Source: GCA-003244245 sp032230565
Lineage (GTDB): Bacteria > Actinomycetota > Actinomycetes > Mycobacteriales > Pseudonocardiaceae
Assembly: GCA_032230565.1 (NCBI GenBank)
Contig: JAVXWL010000214.1
Coordinates: 1 to 36,383 of the forward strand
Direction of reading: 5' to 3'
DNA: 36,383 nucleotides
In this document: positions 1 through 8,376 of the stretch, piece by piece
Layout of the letters: every line of letters starts with the position of its first letter
Position numbering within the stretch: position 1 is the first letter of the stretch
Translations under genes and position numbers: made by a program
The notes under the pieces: generated by a model
Told to the model about the DNA's origin: nothing
What the model saw: only the letters and a program-made list of their open reading frames with translations
The model's database searches: none

Positions 1-918
1 AAGGCCTCCGAACATGCCCGTGCCGATAAGCAGACCCGCGGCCGAGGTGACGCTGAACACGCCGTTGCGAAACAATCGCAGAGGTAACAGAGCATCGTCT
101 CCGATCCTCCGCTCCGCCATGACGAACCCGATAAAACCCGCTATGGCAACCACGTAACAGATGGTTGCTCGGGCCGAATCCCAACCCCAGTCCTGGCCCT
201 GCTCGGCCACCACGAGAACGGGTATGACCCCGACGGTGAGCGCCACCGCGCCTGCCCAGTCGATGCGGTGCTCGCGGGGCGTGTGCGGGATGTTGAGCAC
301 CTGGTAGACGACGATCAGTGCAGCGGCGGCGATCGGGACGTTGAGCAAAAACACCCACCGCCAGCCAGCGAACCCCATGATCGAGGCTGCCCCGGCGAAC
401 GCGCCCCCCGCCAGCGGACCGATGACGCTCGCGGTGCCGAACACTGCCAGGAAATAACCCTGGTAGCGGGCCCGCTCGCGTGGCGGCACGATGTCACCGA
501 TGATCGCGAACGCCAGTGACATCAACCCACCCGCGCCGAGCCCCTGCACGGCACGGAACACCGCCAGCTGGTACATCGACGTGGAGCACGTGCACAGCAT
601 CGATCCGACGATGAAGATGGAGATAGCGGTGAGGAAGAACGGCTTGCACCCGTAAAGATCAGATAGTTTTCCGTACAGCGGAGTGGAGATCGTCGCGGTG
701 ATCAAGTACGCGGTCGTCGCCCAGGCTTGCAGATTCAACCCGTGCAGGTCATCTGCGATGGTACGGATGGCCGTGGACACGATCGTCTGGTCCAGCGCCG
801 CGAGCAGCACCCCAAACATCAAGCCGAGCAGGACGGTCACAATCTGCCGGTGGGTGAAGCTTCCGGGCGCGGAACCCAGCGAGCTGCGGTGCTGCTGCGC
901 CGCCGCGGTGGGGGTCAT
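1..918 (-). CDS. MFS drug-exporter-like transporter, DHA2 (14-TM) family, C-terminus outside window
   Basis: The minus strand is open from an ATG at 918 to the left edge, giving the first 306 residues; no stop is reached. The start has an AGGAAGG ribosome site about seven bases upstream. The product begins with a short hydrophilic leader, then the DHA2 signature LLAALDQTIVSTA in the first helix, the MFS motif A region (GKLSDLYG), VQGLGAGGLMSL in motif B and GPLAGGAF in motif C, which is typical of drug/proton antiporters. About nine hydrophobic segments are visible, so a 14-TM EmrB/QacA-type inner-membrane exporter is expected. The substrate cannot be told from sequence. A palindrome about 87 bases upstream may be its operator, but no repressor gene is seen in the window. 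Confidence 0.9.
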   Translation of the reverse strand, partial: MTPTAAAQQHRSSLGSAPGSFTHRQIVTVLLGLMFGVLLAALDQTIVSTAIRTIADDLHGLNLQAWATTAYLITATISTPLYGKLSDLYGCKPFFLTAISIFIVGSMLCTCSTSMYQLAVFRAVQGLGAGGLMSLAFAIIGDIVPPRERARYQGYFLAVFGTASVIGPLAGGAFAGAASIMGFAGWRWVFLLNVPIAAAALIVVYQVLNIPHTPREHRIDWAGAVALTVGVIPVLVVAEQGQDWGWDSARATICYVVAIAGFIGFVMAERRIGDDALLPLRLFRNGVFSVTSAAGLLIGTGMFGGL

Positions 919-1004
919 GAACAGAAACCTTCCTGGCTAGCCAGTCCGGTGCTCCGCCGCGACGGGTCGCGTTGGCTCCCTGGGCCACACCCAGTGGTTG
1001 CACC

Positions 1005-1020
1005 ATACAAGTGCTTGTAT
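1005..1020. promoter_or_regulatory. Operator-like palindrome upstream of the MFS transporter
   Basis: ATACAAG-TG-CTTGTAT forms a perfect 7-bp inverted repeat with a 2-bp centre, 87 bases upstream of the transporter start. Size and position fit a TetR- or MarR-type operator (inference). The surrounding interval 919-1288 has no convincing gene. Confidence 0.4.
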
Positions 1021-1207
1021 CCAGCATACGCCTCCTGGTGTTCGTCTGCAACCAACAAGCCGCGACGCCCACTCCAGCCGTCCTCGCTCTGGTGGATCTT
1101 CGAAGCGTGGTCTACGTACTTACCGTCGTGGTTTCTAGACATGCCCAAGGTATTGCCGGATAGCCCGGTCAGCGCCTAGACAGCCTCCCAGTCCCAAGAG
1201 AACCATG

Positions 1208-1223
1208 TGTGATAGGTGTCACG
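1208..1223. promoter_or_regulatory. CRP/GlxR-like binding site
   Basis: TGTGA-N6-TCACG matches the cAMP-receptor consensus TGTGA-N6-TCACA of actinobacteria at nine of ten positions. It is centred about 73 bases upstream of the TPR lipoprotein start, beside an AT-rich GATAATTAAT stretch that could be a -10 region. Confidence 0.45.
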
Positions 1224-1288
1224 ATAATTAATCGGTGCGGGAGAACAAGCACTCAGTCTTCGTGGGCCTTATAACGGGAAGGTGAACC

Positions 1289-2983
1289 ATGGGCCGCAGG
1301 AAACTGGTCGCTGTAGCGGTAGTCGCTATCCTCGGTCTCGGTACTTACTCGTGCGGGCAGCCAACTGCGCCTGCGCACCATAAAATGTCCGGGCCACCGC
1401 AGACCGTAGCGGCGTGGTCGACGGGGGCGCAGCTCTTCGATGGGCTGGGAAACTTTCACCGCAAGGTCACCACGTCGTCGCCGGAGGCGCAACAGTACTT
1501 CGACCAGGGCATGCGCTATCTCTGGGCTTTTAACCACGACGAGTCCACACGTTCCTTCGCCAAGGCCGCGCAACTCGACCCCGCTTGTGCGATGTGCTAC
1601 TGGGGCGTGGCCTTGACGGTCGGTCCTAATTACAACGTGCCATTCATGGCTGAGCCCCGCGCCAAGGCAGCGTGGGAAGCGGTACAACTGGCGCAAAAAG
1701 CCGGGCAGCGCGCCACCCCGGTCGAGCGGGCGCTGGTCGACGCAGTGTCCAAACGCTACAACGGCGACCACCCGCTCGATCCCACCAACGAAGGGCCTGT
1801 GCTCAATGCCTATGCGGAGGCGATGAAAAACGTTGCAAAGCAATTTCCTGAGGACCTCGATGTGCAGACTCTGTACGCAGAGGCGATGATGAACTTGAAG
1901 CCGTGGAAACTGTGGACTTCAGATGGCAGTCCGGCTCCGGGCACGGAGGACATCATAGCGAGGCTGGAATCCGTCATGGACCAGAATCCGAATCATCCGG
2001 GCGCCAACCACTATTACATCCACGCGTTGGAAGCTTCGCCGCACCCCGAAAAAGCGCTCGTCTGCGCGCAACGTTTGAGAGGGATGATGCCGGCCGCCGG
2101 ACATCTGCAGCACATGCCCGCTCACATCATGCAGCGCGTCGGCCGGTACGAAGATGCCGCCGAAGCCAACCGTGCCGGCGCCGCGGCGGACGCCGCGTAC
2201 TACGCCAGGGCGAAGCCGCTGGACTACTACACGATGTACACCGGCCACAACTACCAGTTCCTGGCTTTCTCGACAGCGATGGAGGGCCGCAAGGCAGAGA
2301 CGTTGGAAGCGGTGCGCAAAGCACGCGAGACCATCCCGGACGACATGCTGCTGGCAATGCCGGGTTTCGACTGGCTCATCTCTGAACGCTACTCGGCCAT
2401 GGTTCGCTTCGGCTTGTGGGACGAGATGCTGGCTGAGGCTGCGCCCAATCCTAGGCTGCCCGGGCTAACCGGCGGTTACCTGTTCGGCAGAGCCGTGGCG
2501 CTGACCGCGAAGGGTAAGGTGGACGACGCAAAGGCGACGGTGGCCCAGCTTGACGATCTGTCAATGAACACGCCGGCCGACTATGGCGCCGGCAACAATT
2601 CTGCCCGCGATATGTTCGCGATTGGCGTGCTCGTCGCAAAGGCACGCATTGCCGATGTCCAGGGAAAACCAGAGGAGGCACTGGCCTTCTTGCGCGACGC
2701 CGTCAGCAAGGAGGATCAGACGGCGTATGACGAGCCGTCCGACTGGTTCTTTCCGGTCCGACATATTCTTGGTGCCGAACTACTCAAGGCCGGAAAGGTC
2801 AGTGAGGCTGAAGCAGTTTACCGTAAAGACCTTGCACTTCATCCAGACAACGGCTGGGCGCTGTACGGGCTAGCCCAGGCCCTGGAAGTACAGAACAAAA
2901 ACCCCGAAGCGGAAAAAGTAGAGAGACAATTCCAGCAAGCTTGGAGCAAAGCCGATGTAGCGCTGACTACGTCAGCGTTCTAA
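1289..2983 (+). CDS. TPR-repeat lipoprotein of unknown function
   Basis: A 564-residue protein starts at an ATG preceded by GGGAAGG. The N-terminus is a lipoprotein signal: basic MGRRK, a hydrophobic stretch and a cysteine in GTYSCG (Cys22), so it should be anchored outside the membrane. Helical TPR-type repeats follow. One lies around residues 65-105 (YFDQGMRYLWAFN through AAQLDPACAMCYWG) and another near the C-terminus (AEAVYRKDLALHPDNGWALYGLAQAL). This architecture is widespread among environmental bacteria as an uncharacterised TPR family. No catalytic motif was recognised. The gene stands alone between divergently and convergently read neighbours, with a CRP-like site upstream. Confidence 0.85.
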   Translation: MGRRKLVAVAVVAILGLGTYSCGQPTAPAHHKMSGPPQTVAAWSTGAQLFDGLGNFHRKVTTSSPEAQQYFDQGMRYLWAFNHDESTRSFAKAAQLDPACAMCYWGVALTVGPNYNVPFMAEPRAKAAWEAVQLAQKAGQRATPVERALVDAVSKRYNGDHPLDPTNEGPVLNAYAEAMKNVAKQFPEDLDVQTLYAEAMMNLKPWKLWTSDGSPAPGTEDIIARLESVMDQNPNHPGANHYYIHALEASPHPEKALVCAQRLRGMMPAAGHLQHMPAHIMQRVGRYEDAAEANRAGAAADAAYYARAKPLDYYTMYTGHNYQFLAFSTAMEGRKAETLEAVRKARETIPDDMLLAMPGFDWLISERYSAMVRFGLWDEMLAEAAPNPRLPGLTGGYLFGRAVALTAKGKVDDAKATVAQLDDLSMNTPADYGAGNNSARDMFAIGVLVAKARIADVQGKPEEALAFLRDAVSKEDQTAYDEPSDWFFPVRHILGAELLKAGKVSEAEAVYRKDLALHPDNGWALYGLAQALEVQNKNPEAEKVERQFQQAWSKADVALTTSAF

Positions 2984-3062
2984 GGCTCGGCACTAACGCG
3001 CTCCATCGCGGCTTGCCGAACGCCAGAGCTACGCCTGCCAACAGTCCGACATGACCGGAGAC

Positions 3063-4700
3063 TCAGCTGGTGGGTTTGCAGCGGATCCCCTCAGCCGGCA
3101 GCTTGAGGTCGGCAAGGTAGCTGATGCCGGCGTCATCGACACAGGTGTTGCCTTGCAGGAAGGCAGTGTGTTGGGTGCCCTCATAGGTCAGCAGCCGTGC
3201 GTTGATGTCGCGGGCGAGGTTCACGCCGGCTTGGTAAGGGGTGGCCGGATCCTGGGTCGTGGAAATCACCATGACTGTCGGCAACCCGGGAGTATGCGGA
3301 TCGTGCGGACCCCCAGTAGGCGGCACGGGCCAGAATGCGCAGTTGTCAAGGGCAGGCGATGGTGGTTGACCGGTGTCGAGGAAGGGAGCGACCTTCCGGT
3401 ATTGGGCGTCAACATCGCGGGCCACGTTCGGATCTTTGATCGGTGGATTGTCGACGCATTGGACGGCCTGGAAGACATCCATCTCAGTCGAGTACGAGCC
3501 GTCTTGCCCGCGTCCATAGTAGATGTCGGCTAGGCGCATCAAAATGTTCCCCTGGCCCTGGGTGAGCTCGACCAACCCGCGGTTCAGCATTGGCCACAGG
3601 TCGGAAAGGTACAGCGCCTGAACCGTCCCGATCGTGGCGTCGCTATAAGAAAGCTTGCGCCCGTCGGGCGCGGCGATCGGTTGGTTGATCAGCGGGCGAA
3701 CAAGGGCTTGGAACTTGGTCACAGCCTGGTTCTTGTCCAGGCCCAAGCCACAGTCAGGACGAGCTGTGCACCACGTTGCGAATGCATCAAAGGCTTTCTG
3801 AAATCCTCGGCCCTGGTCGATCAGCTCGGCAATCTGGTTCTGCGCTGGATCGAGAGCGCCATCGAGGATCATCGCGCGAACGTTTTTGGGAAACGCTTCA
3901 GCGTAGCTGGTCCCGATCCGGGTGCCATAGGAGTAACCGAGGTAGCTCAGCTTCTCATCTCCGAGGGCCGACCGCATGACGTCCATGTCGCGGACCACAT
4001 CGCGGGTGCCGATGTTTTCGAGGACCTGCTTCCCCGCGTCGCCGACCGTCTCGGGCGTGCCGCCGTTTGTCAGCACCTCCTGTCCGGTGCGGGTGACGCA
4101 GCCAGCGTCGTCGGCCTTCTCCTGATTCTCCGTCTGCGCTACCCCGGCCGGCGAGGTATCGACGTTGAGGTTCATCAGGCGTTCGGCATCCCGCTCCGCC
4201 GGAGTCCGGCAGACCACCTGCGGTTTGCTGGAGCCCACACCGCGTGGGTCGAAGCCCACGAAGTCAAAACGCCGTCCAATGTCGTTGTTCGTGATCTGGT
4301 CGGCGAGGCTGGCCGCGGTGCTCATCCCAGACCCGCCGGGCCCACCAGGGTTGATCACCAACGAACCGATACGGTGCGCTGGGTCCGACGCGGGTCGGCG
4401 CAGCAGGCCGACCTTGATCACGCGGCCCTTCGGGTTGGCGTAATCCAGCGGCACGTCGAGATAAGCGCACTGCAGGCCCGGGTCGGCGTAAGACTTCTTA
4501 TCGCTGGGAGTGGTGGCGAACGCGGAACACCCACCCCAGGACAGTTTCTGCCCGTAGAACTGTTCCAACCCCGTAGGGACCGCGCCGACGGGACCGTCGT
4601 GCTGCGCAGTGGTGGTGCCCGTGGCGGCGGAGCACCCCAGCGCTAAGGCCGCTACCGCTGCGAGCACCGGCCCAACGGACAGCGCACGCGCACGTTTCAT
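3063..4700 (-). CDS. Exported alpha/beta hydrolase, tripeptidyl-aminopeptidase (TAP/S33) type
   Basis: The open frame begins at 4730, but the ATG at 4700 (MKRARALSV) follows a GGGGAG ribosome site and starts directly with a signal peptide, so it is preferred. The signal ends at ALALGCSA, which may be a lipobox although the residue at -3 is Ala. Numbered from the 4730 start, the oxyanion loop NPGGPGGSG is at 127-135, the nucleophile elbow GYSYG has Ser267, and the acid and base are Asp494 (TTQDPATP) and His521 (GTQHTAF), with the C-terminal TAP-like domain around them. This is the Streptomyces SlpD/E-like family of secreted peptidases that remove tripeptides from peptide N-termini. The exact substrate is unknown. 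Confidence 0.88.
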   Translation of the reverse strand: MKRARALSVGPVLAAVAALALGCSAATGTTTAQHDGPVGAVPTGLEQFYGQKLSWGGCSAFATTPSDKKSYADPGLQCAYLDVPLDYANPKGRVIKVGLLRRPASDPAHRIGSLVINPGGPGGSGMSTAASLADQITNNDIGRRFDFVGFDPRGVGSSKPQVVCRTPAERDAERLMNLNVDTSPAGVAQTENQEKADDAGCVTRTGQEVLTNGGTPETVGDAGKQVLENIGTRDVVRDMDVMRSALGDEKLSYLGYSYGTRIGTSYAEAFPKNVRAMILDGALDPAQNQIAELIDQGRGFQKAFDAFATWCTARPDCGLGLDKNQAVTKFQALVRPLINQPIAAPDGRKLSYSDATIGTVQALYLSDLWPMLNRGLVELTQGQGNILMRLADIYYGRGQDGSYSTEMDVFQAVQCVDNPPIKDPNVARDVDAQYRKVAPFLDTGQPPSPALDNCAFWPVPPTGGPHDPHTPGLPTVMVISTTQDPATPYQAGVNLARDINARLLTYEGTQHTAFLQGNTCVDDAGISYLADLKLPAEGIRCKPTS

Positions 4701-4731
4701 CCCAGCTCCCCTTATCCCGGTACTTGTCACC

Positions 4732-4746
4732 CAGTGATGATCACTG
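4732..4746. promoter_or_regulatory. 15-bp palindrome upstream of the TAP-like hydrolase
   Basis: CAGTGAT-G-ATCACTG is a perfect 7-bp inverted repeat with a single central base. It lies about 32 bases upstream of the preferred hydrolase start and just after the end of the acyl-CoA dehydrogenase-like gene. It is a candidate repressor site; the regulator is unknown. Confidence 0.35.
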
Positions 4747-4776
4747 CCTGCAACTGGGCCCGTTCAGGCCGTGAGC

Positions 4777-5820
4777 TTACCCATGGCCGCGGCCGAGCGC
4801 TTTCAGCAGGCTGTCCTTGATGTCCGGTCGGCCCGCGGCGACGAGGGTGAACGTCGCCTCCCGGACCAGCCGCTGGGCATGCTGGCGGGCCAGAATCCCC
4901 GCGCTTCCCACTGCTACGACAAGTGCGCCGGCCGCGCGGTAGGCGAGCTCAGACGCGGCGGCGCGAGCCGCTGGCAAGGTCGCCGGATCATCGAGCCCCG
5001 CATCGAGCCGGTTGCGGATCTCGCGCAGCTGCGCCTGGAGTAGCGCCGCGACCTGGGGTCGCCCCACCTCGCCGATCATCCGGATGGACCGCTCGGCGAC
5101 GCCCATCGCTAGGCAGCCGCTGCGCCGTGAGCTCATCACCTGGTAGGAGAGGAAGTCGCTGTGCGTGACCTCAGCAGTGACCTTTTCGGCCGGCAGGACA
5201 TAGTCGGCAAACCGGAGCCGGACGGTGTTGCTGCCTTGAGCTGCGACCATGTGGAGCGGCTCGACGGTGATGCCCGCGCCGGCTTGCGCATCGATTAGTC
5301 CGGTGACGATGGTGCCGGTGGGCTGCCCGGCCCGCAGCGCCGTGTTGCGCGCCGAGATCTGCAGCACATCGACGACGCCCCAGCCGGTGACAAACGGAGC
5401 CTCACCGGTCAACAGCCAACCACCGTTGGTGGCCGCCGCCCACAGCCGCGGCGGCTGCGGGATCGCCCCGGCGAAGGACACTCCCCCGCGTAGCTCACCC
5501 CGTATCGCCGCGTCAAGGTACTTCTCCCGCAGGCCTGCGTTCGCCGTGCCGGTGAGGCCGCGCACCACGCTGTAGTGCTGGAGCCAGGTGAAAGTAGTGG
5601 TAAGACACCCGCTTGACAGCGTCTCAAGAATTTTGATCAAGGACGGGAAGTCGACCTCGACGCCGCTGCGCTCGGGGTCGGCCGCCAGGCCGTAGAAACC
5701 CTCCGCAGCGAGCAGGTCGAAATGGCTATCCGGGATGGCTCCTTGAGCGTCGACTTCAAGGGCCGCCGGAAACAGCACGTCGTCCGCGATCATGTGGGCC
5801 CGCTCCACCATGCTCGGCAC
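4777..5820 (-). CDS. Acyl-CoA dehydrogenase family protein
   Basis: 347 residues from a GTG at 5820; an internal ATG at 5811 is an alternative start. The helical N-terminal domain (LLAAEGFYGLAADPERSG, then LETLSSGCLTTTFTWLQH) and the C-terminal helical bundle (RSGCLAMGVAERSIRMIGE) follow the acyl-CoA dehydrogenase/DszC-like fold, which binds FAD. It is somewhat shorter than the usual 380 residues. The acid/base residue cannot be identified with confidence, so dehydrogenase versus flavin-dependent monooxygenase activity is open. The gene reads in the same direction as the downstream TAP-like hydrolase, but a palindrome separates them and they need not be one operon. Confidence 0.75.
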   Translation of the reverse strand: MPSMVERAHMIADDVLFPAALEVDAQGAIPDSHFDLLAAEGFYGLAADPERSGVEVDFPSLIKILETLSSGCLTTTFTWLQHYSVVRGLTGTANAGLREKYLDAAIRGELRGGVSFAGAIPQPPRLWAAATNGGWLLTGEAPFVTGWGVVDVLQISARNTALRAGQPTGTIVTGLIDAQAGAGITVEPLHMVAAQGSNTVRLRFADYVLPAEKVTAEVTHSDFLSYQVMSSRRSGCLAMGVAERSIRMIGEVGRPQVAALLQAQLREIRNRLDAGLDDPATLPAARAAASELAYRAAGALVVAVGSAGILARQHAQRLVREATFTLVAAGRPDIKDSLLKALGRGHG

Positions 5821-5860
5821 CCGAACAACGCTACCCTCGCCTGCCTCCTAGCATCGGTGC

Positions 5861-6955
5861 GTGGCAATTGATGCAGCGCGGCTGCTGGCTGGGGCGCACC
5901 GCGCACCTGCCGAGCTCACCCGGCGCGATGTGGCCCGCCTGATGCTCACCATGCCTTCGAAAGATGCACTGGCTGCGCTGGCTACCGTGCGCCGTGAGCT
6001 GCTTGCGGCCGGAAATCCGTTATCGGCCGGCTTCTGGGAATCCGCCGAGTCCATCCTGCGACGGATCGCCACCCACTCAGCCACTGTCGGTGATGTACAC
6101 GGCTGGCTGGAGGCGACCGGAACCGAACCGACAGCGATCATTGGGATGTACGTGTGGGATGAGGAATCAGCACGCACCCCGCTCGGCTGCGAGTTGCATG
6201 ACTTACTGGTCACCCACCTCGAGGAATGCCTGCGCACTGGCGACATCGATCCCGAACGGCTGCTCGCGGACGATCCGGCAGCGACGCAGCAGTACCGCGC
6301 GCTGCAAGAACGCTGGATGACCTCGCCGTTGCCCGACGGCCGGGTACCCATGCACGAGTTGCTCGACGACGAGGATGAGGATGACGACTTTCTCGCCGAG
6401 TGGGCGGCTGCCGAGAAGGCCGCCGCCGCCGAGCTCCGCGACGTCCTCGCCAACGTAGGTGCACGCCCCCAACCGGACCCCGAGCTGCGGGCTGCGTGCC
6501 GCAGCCTGCGCACCGCACTGCGGAGTGGGGCGCGGTCGGTCGGGCTCGTACGTACCTACAGTGGAGTGGATCCGGACAACCTGGACACCGACAACCGGCG
6601 GCTATGGCTACGGTTGGCCGCGGGGGTGGTCAACCCGGTGTACGAGCCCGGTGATCGCGCTGCGACCGACGAACTCTCCGGCATCGCTCTCGATCACGAA
6701 GATTGGCTCGCGGTGGTGTCGGCGCTGGCGCGCGGCGGACCCGCAACACCGGCCACGGCCACGAACCTCGCGCGGTTCATCGAGGATGCGGACGACGACG
6801 AGGACATCCGCGTGCTAGCCGGGTGGTTCCTCCCCGTCGTCGAGCAGTGGCGGGTCCTTGGCGCGCTCGACCAGGATGACCGGCTCACATCGCTGGGCTG
6901 GTGGGGCATTCCCGAGGCGCTGCTGCAGGTGTGGTCTAGTGACAATCTGGTGTGA
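5861..6955 (+). CDS. Acidic hypothetical protein with C-terminal winged-helix-like tail
   Basis: 364 residues from a GTG at 5861, divergent from the acyl-CoA dehydrogenase-like gene 40 bases away. Two strongly acidic runs are visible, LLDDEDEDDDFL near residue 168 and DADDDEDI near 310. The C-terminal LTSLGWWGIPEALLQVW resembles the ending of pRiA4b ORF-3-like actinobacterial proteins, but the rest does not clearly match. No signal peptide or membrane helix is seen. The function is unknown. The gene ends six bases before the convergent glutamine-synthetase-like gene. Confidence 0.7.
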   Translation: MAIDAARLLAGAHRAPAELTRRDVARLMLTMPSKDALAALATVRRELLAAGNPLSAGFWESAESILRRIATHSATVGDVHGWLEATGTEPTAIIGMYVWDEESARTPLGCELHDLLVTHLEECLRTGDIDPERLLADDPAATQQYRALQERWMTSPLPDGRVPMHELLDDEDEDDDFLAEWAAAEKAAAAELRDVLANVGARPQPDPELRAACRSLRTALRSGARSVGLVRTYSGVDPDNLDTDNRRLWLRLAAGVVNPVYEPGDRAATDELSGIALDHEDWLAVVSALARGGPATPATATNLARFIEDADDDEDIRVLAGWFLPVVEQWRVLGALDQDDRLTSLGWWGIPEALLQVWSSDNLV

Positions 6956-6961
6956 CGCGGC

Positions 6962-8329
6962 TCAATACCGCCAGCGGTGCGCGGCCACGACGTCGTCCAG
7001 CGCGCGGTCGGCGGCCCATGCGGCGTCGGACCGGCGCACCGCGAGGAACGCGCCGAGCAGCGGCTCACCGAGCATCGCGGTGAGCCGCTTGCAGCCGCTG
7101 AGCGCTTCTTGCTGCTCAGCGGGTGTGGTCGGCAGCCGGGTCAGTCCACGGGCCGCGCGGTCTTGGTCACTCCACCCTCCCGGATCCGCCTGGATCGGCT
7201 CGCCAGGGTCGGCGCCGTCGCGCAGTCCCGCCACCCCAGATGCGATCACCGCGGCCAGCGCGAGGTACGGGTTGGCTGAGGCATCGGAGACCTTGAGCTC
7301 GACGTTGGCGTGATCGGCGCCGAGCAGTTCCGAACCGAGGACATAGCGCAGCGGTGCCTCGCGGTTCTCCGCCCCCCAGAACTGGTAGGCGCCGGCGAAA
7401 TACCCGGGGCGCAGCCGGGCCAGTGACGGCACACTCGGCGCGGTGATCGCGGCCAGTGCGCGCAGGTCGCGGAGCAACCCGCCCAACCAGCCGGCGCCGT
7501 CGGGACCAGGGCGATCTGGCGCAGCATCGCTGCTGGCCAGCAGATTGCGTTCGCCCCGCCACACTGAGGTGTGCAGGTGCCAGCCGTTGCCCACGCCGGC
7601 AGCCGTGAACAGCGGCGCGAAACACGCCCGTAGACCATGTGACCTGGCCGCGGCGTGGATCGTCTGGCGGGTCAGCAGCTGCCGATCCGCGGCGGTGACC
7701 GGATCGGATGCGACGATGCTGAGTTCCATCTGAGCCGGTCCGTACTCAGCGTGCAGCTGGTTGACCGGTACGCCGTTGTCCGCGAGGTCAGCCAGCAGAT
7801 CAGCCACGAACTCGTCCACCGCCAGCAGGGCGTGCGGGCTGTAGGCGGGGGCCTGGTAGGCCAGCCGGGGTTCCCCGGCGGGATCGCCGGGATCGGCCTG
7901 AGTGAGAACGAACTCCAGCTCGTAGCCGGCTTTGATCTCTAGACCCTCCGCGGCGGCCGCCTCCACCTGGGCTTCAAGCACCCCACGCTGGTCGTATGGC
8001 CACGGCGAGCCGTCCACTGCGATCTGCCGCCCCGGAGCCCACGCCAACGCTGGCTGCCCGGCCAGCCGAGTCAGCCCACCCAGGTCCGGCACCAATCGGA
8101 GATCACCGGACGGGGTGGCCAGACCCTGATGCGCGAACGTGATCGCGTCGTGGGTATCGAACACCGCGAACAGCGGAGTCACCCCGACGCCGCGGGTGGC
8201 CGCCTGGGGCAATGACGCGATCGGCACTGTCCGGGAGCGCGGTATCCCGTTGTTGTCCGCCCATGCGATGGTCACCCCGACCACGCCGTTAGCTGCCAGG
8301 TCGGCAGCCAACGCCCGCGCATCGACCAT
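6962..8329 (-). CDS. Glutamine-synthetase-like gamma-glutamyl ligase
   Basis: The frame is open from a TTG at 8359, but the ATG at 8329 (MVDARAL) sits behind GGGAGG and is the likely start, giving 455 residues. The N-terminal beta-grasp part (VTIAWADNNGIPRSR) and the C-terminal catalytic domain are both present. Visible elements are GYELEFVL (metal and glutamate site), GNGWHLHTSVW (ammonia/ATP loop) and VSDASANPYLALAA near the end. The stretch before the last motif reads NVELK rather than the RIP-type arginine motif of true glutamine synthetases. That points to a GlnA-like ligase that may join glutamate to an amine rather than to ammonia (inference). The EamA exporter lies 47 bases upstream in the same orientation. 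Confidence 0.82.
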   Translation of the reverse strand: MVDARALAADLAANGVVGVTIAWADNNGIPRSRTVPIASLPQAATRGVGVTPLFAVFDTHDAITFAHQGLATPSGDLRLVPDLGGLTRLAGQPALAWAPGRQIAVDGSPWPYDQRGVLEAQVEAAAAEGLEIKAGYELEFVLTQADPGDPAGEPRLAYQAPAYSPHALLAVDEFVADLLADLADNGVPVNQLHAEYGPAQMELSIVASDPVTAADRQLLTRQTIHAAARSHGLRACFAPLFTAAGVGNGWHLHTSVWRGERNLLASSDAAPDRPGPDGAGWLGGLLRDLRALAAITAPSVPSLARLRPGYFAGAYQFWGAENREAPLRYVLGSELLGADHANVELKVSDASANPYLALAAVIASGVAGLRDGADPGEPIQADPGGWSDQDRAARGLTRLPTTPAEQQEALSGCKRLTAMLGEPLLGAFLAVRRSDAAWAADRALDDVVAAHRWRY

Positions 8330-8376
8330 GTCGATCCTCCCACCCGCTTGCCTGGCCAACCATGCTTGTGGTCAGG

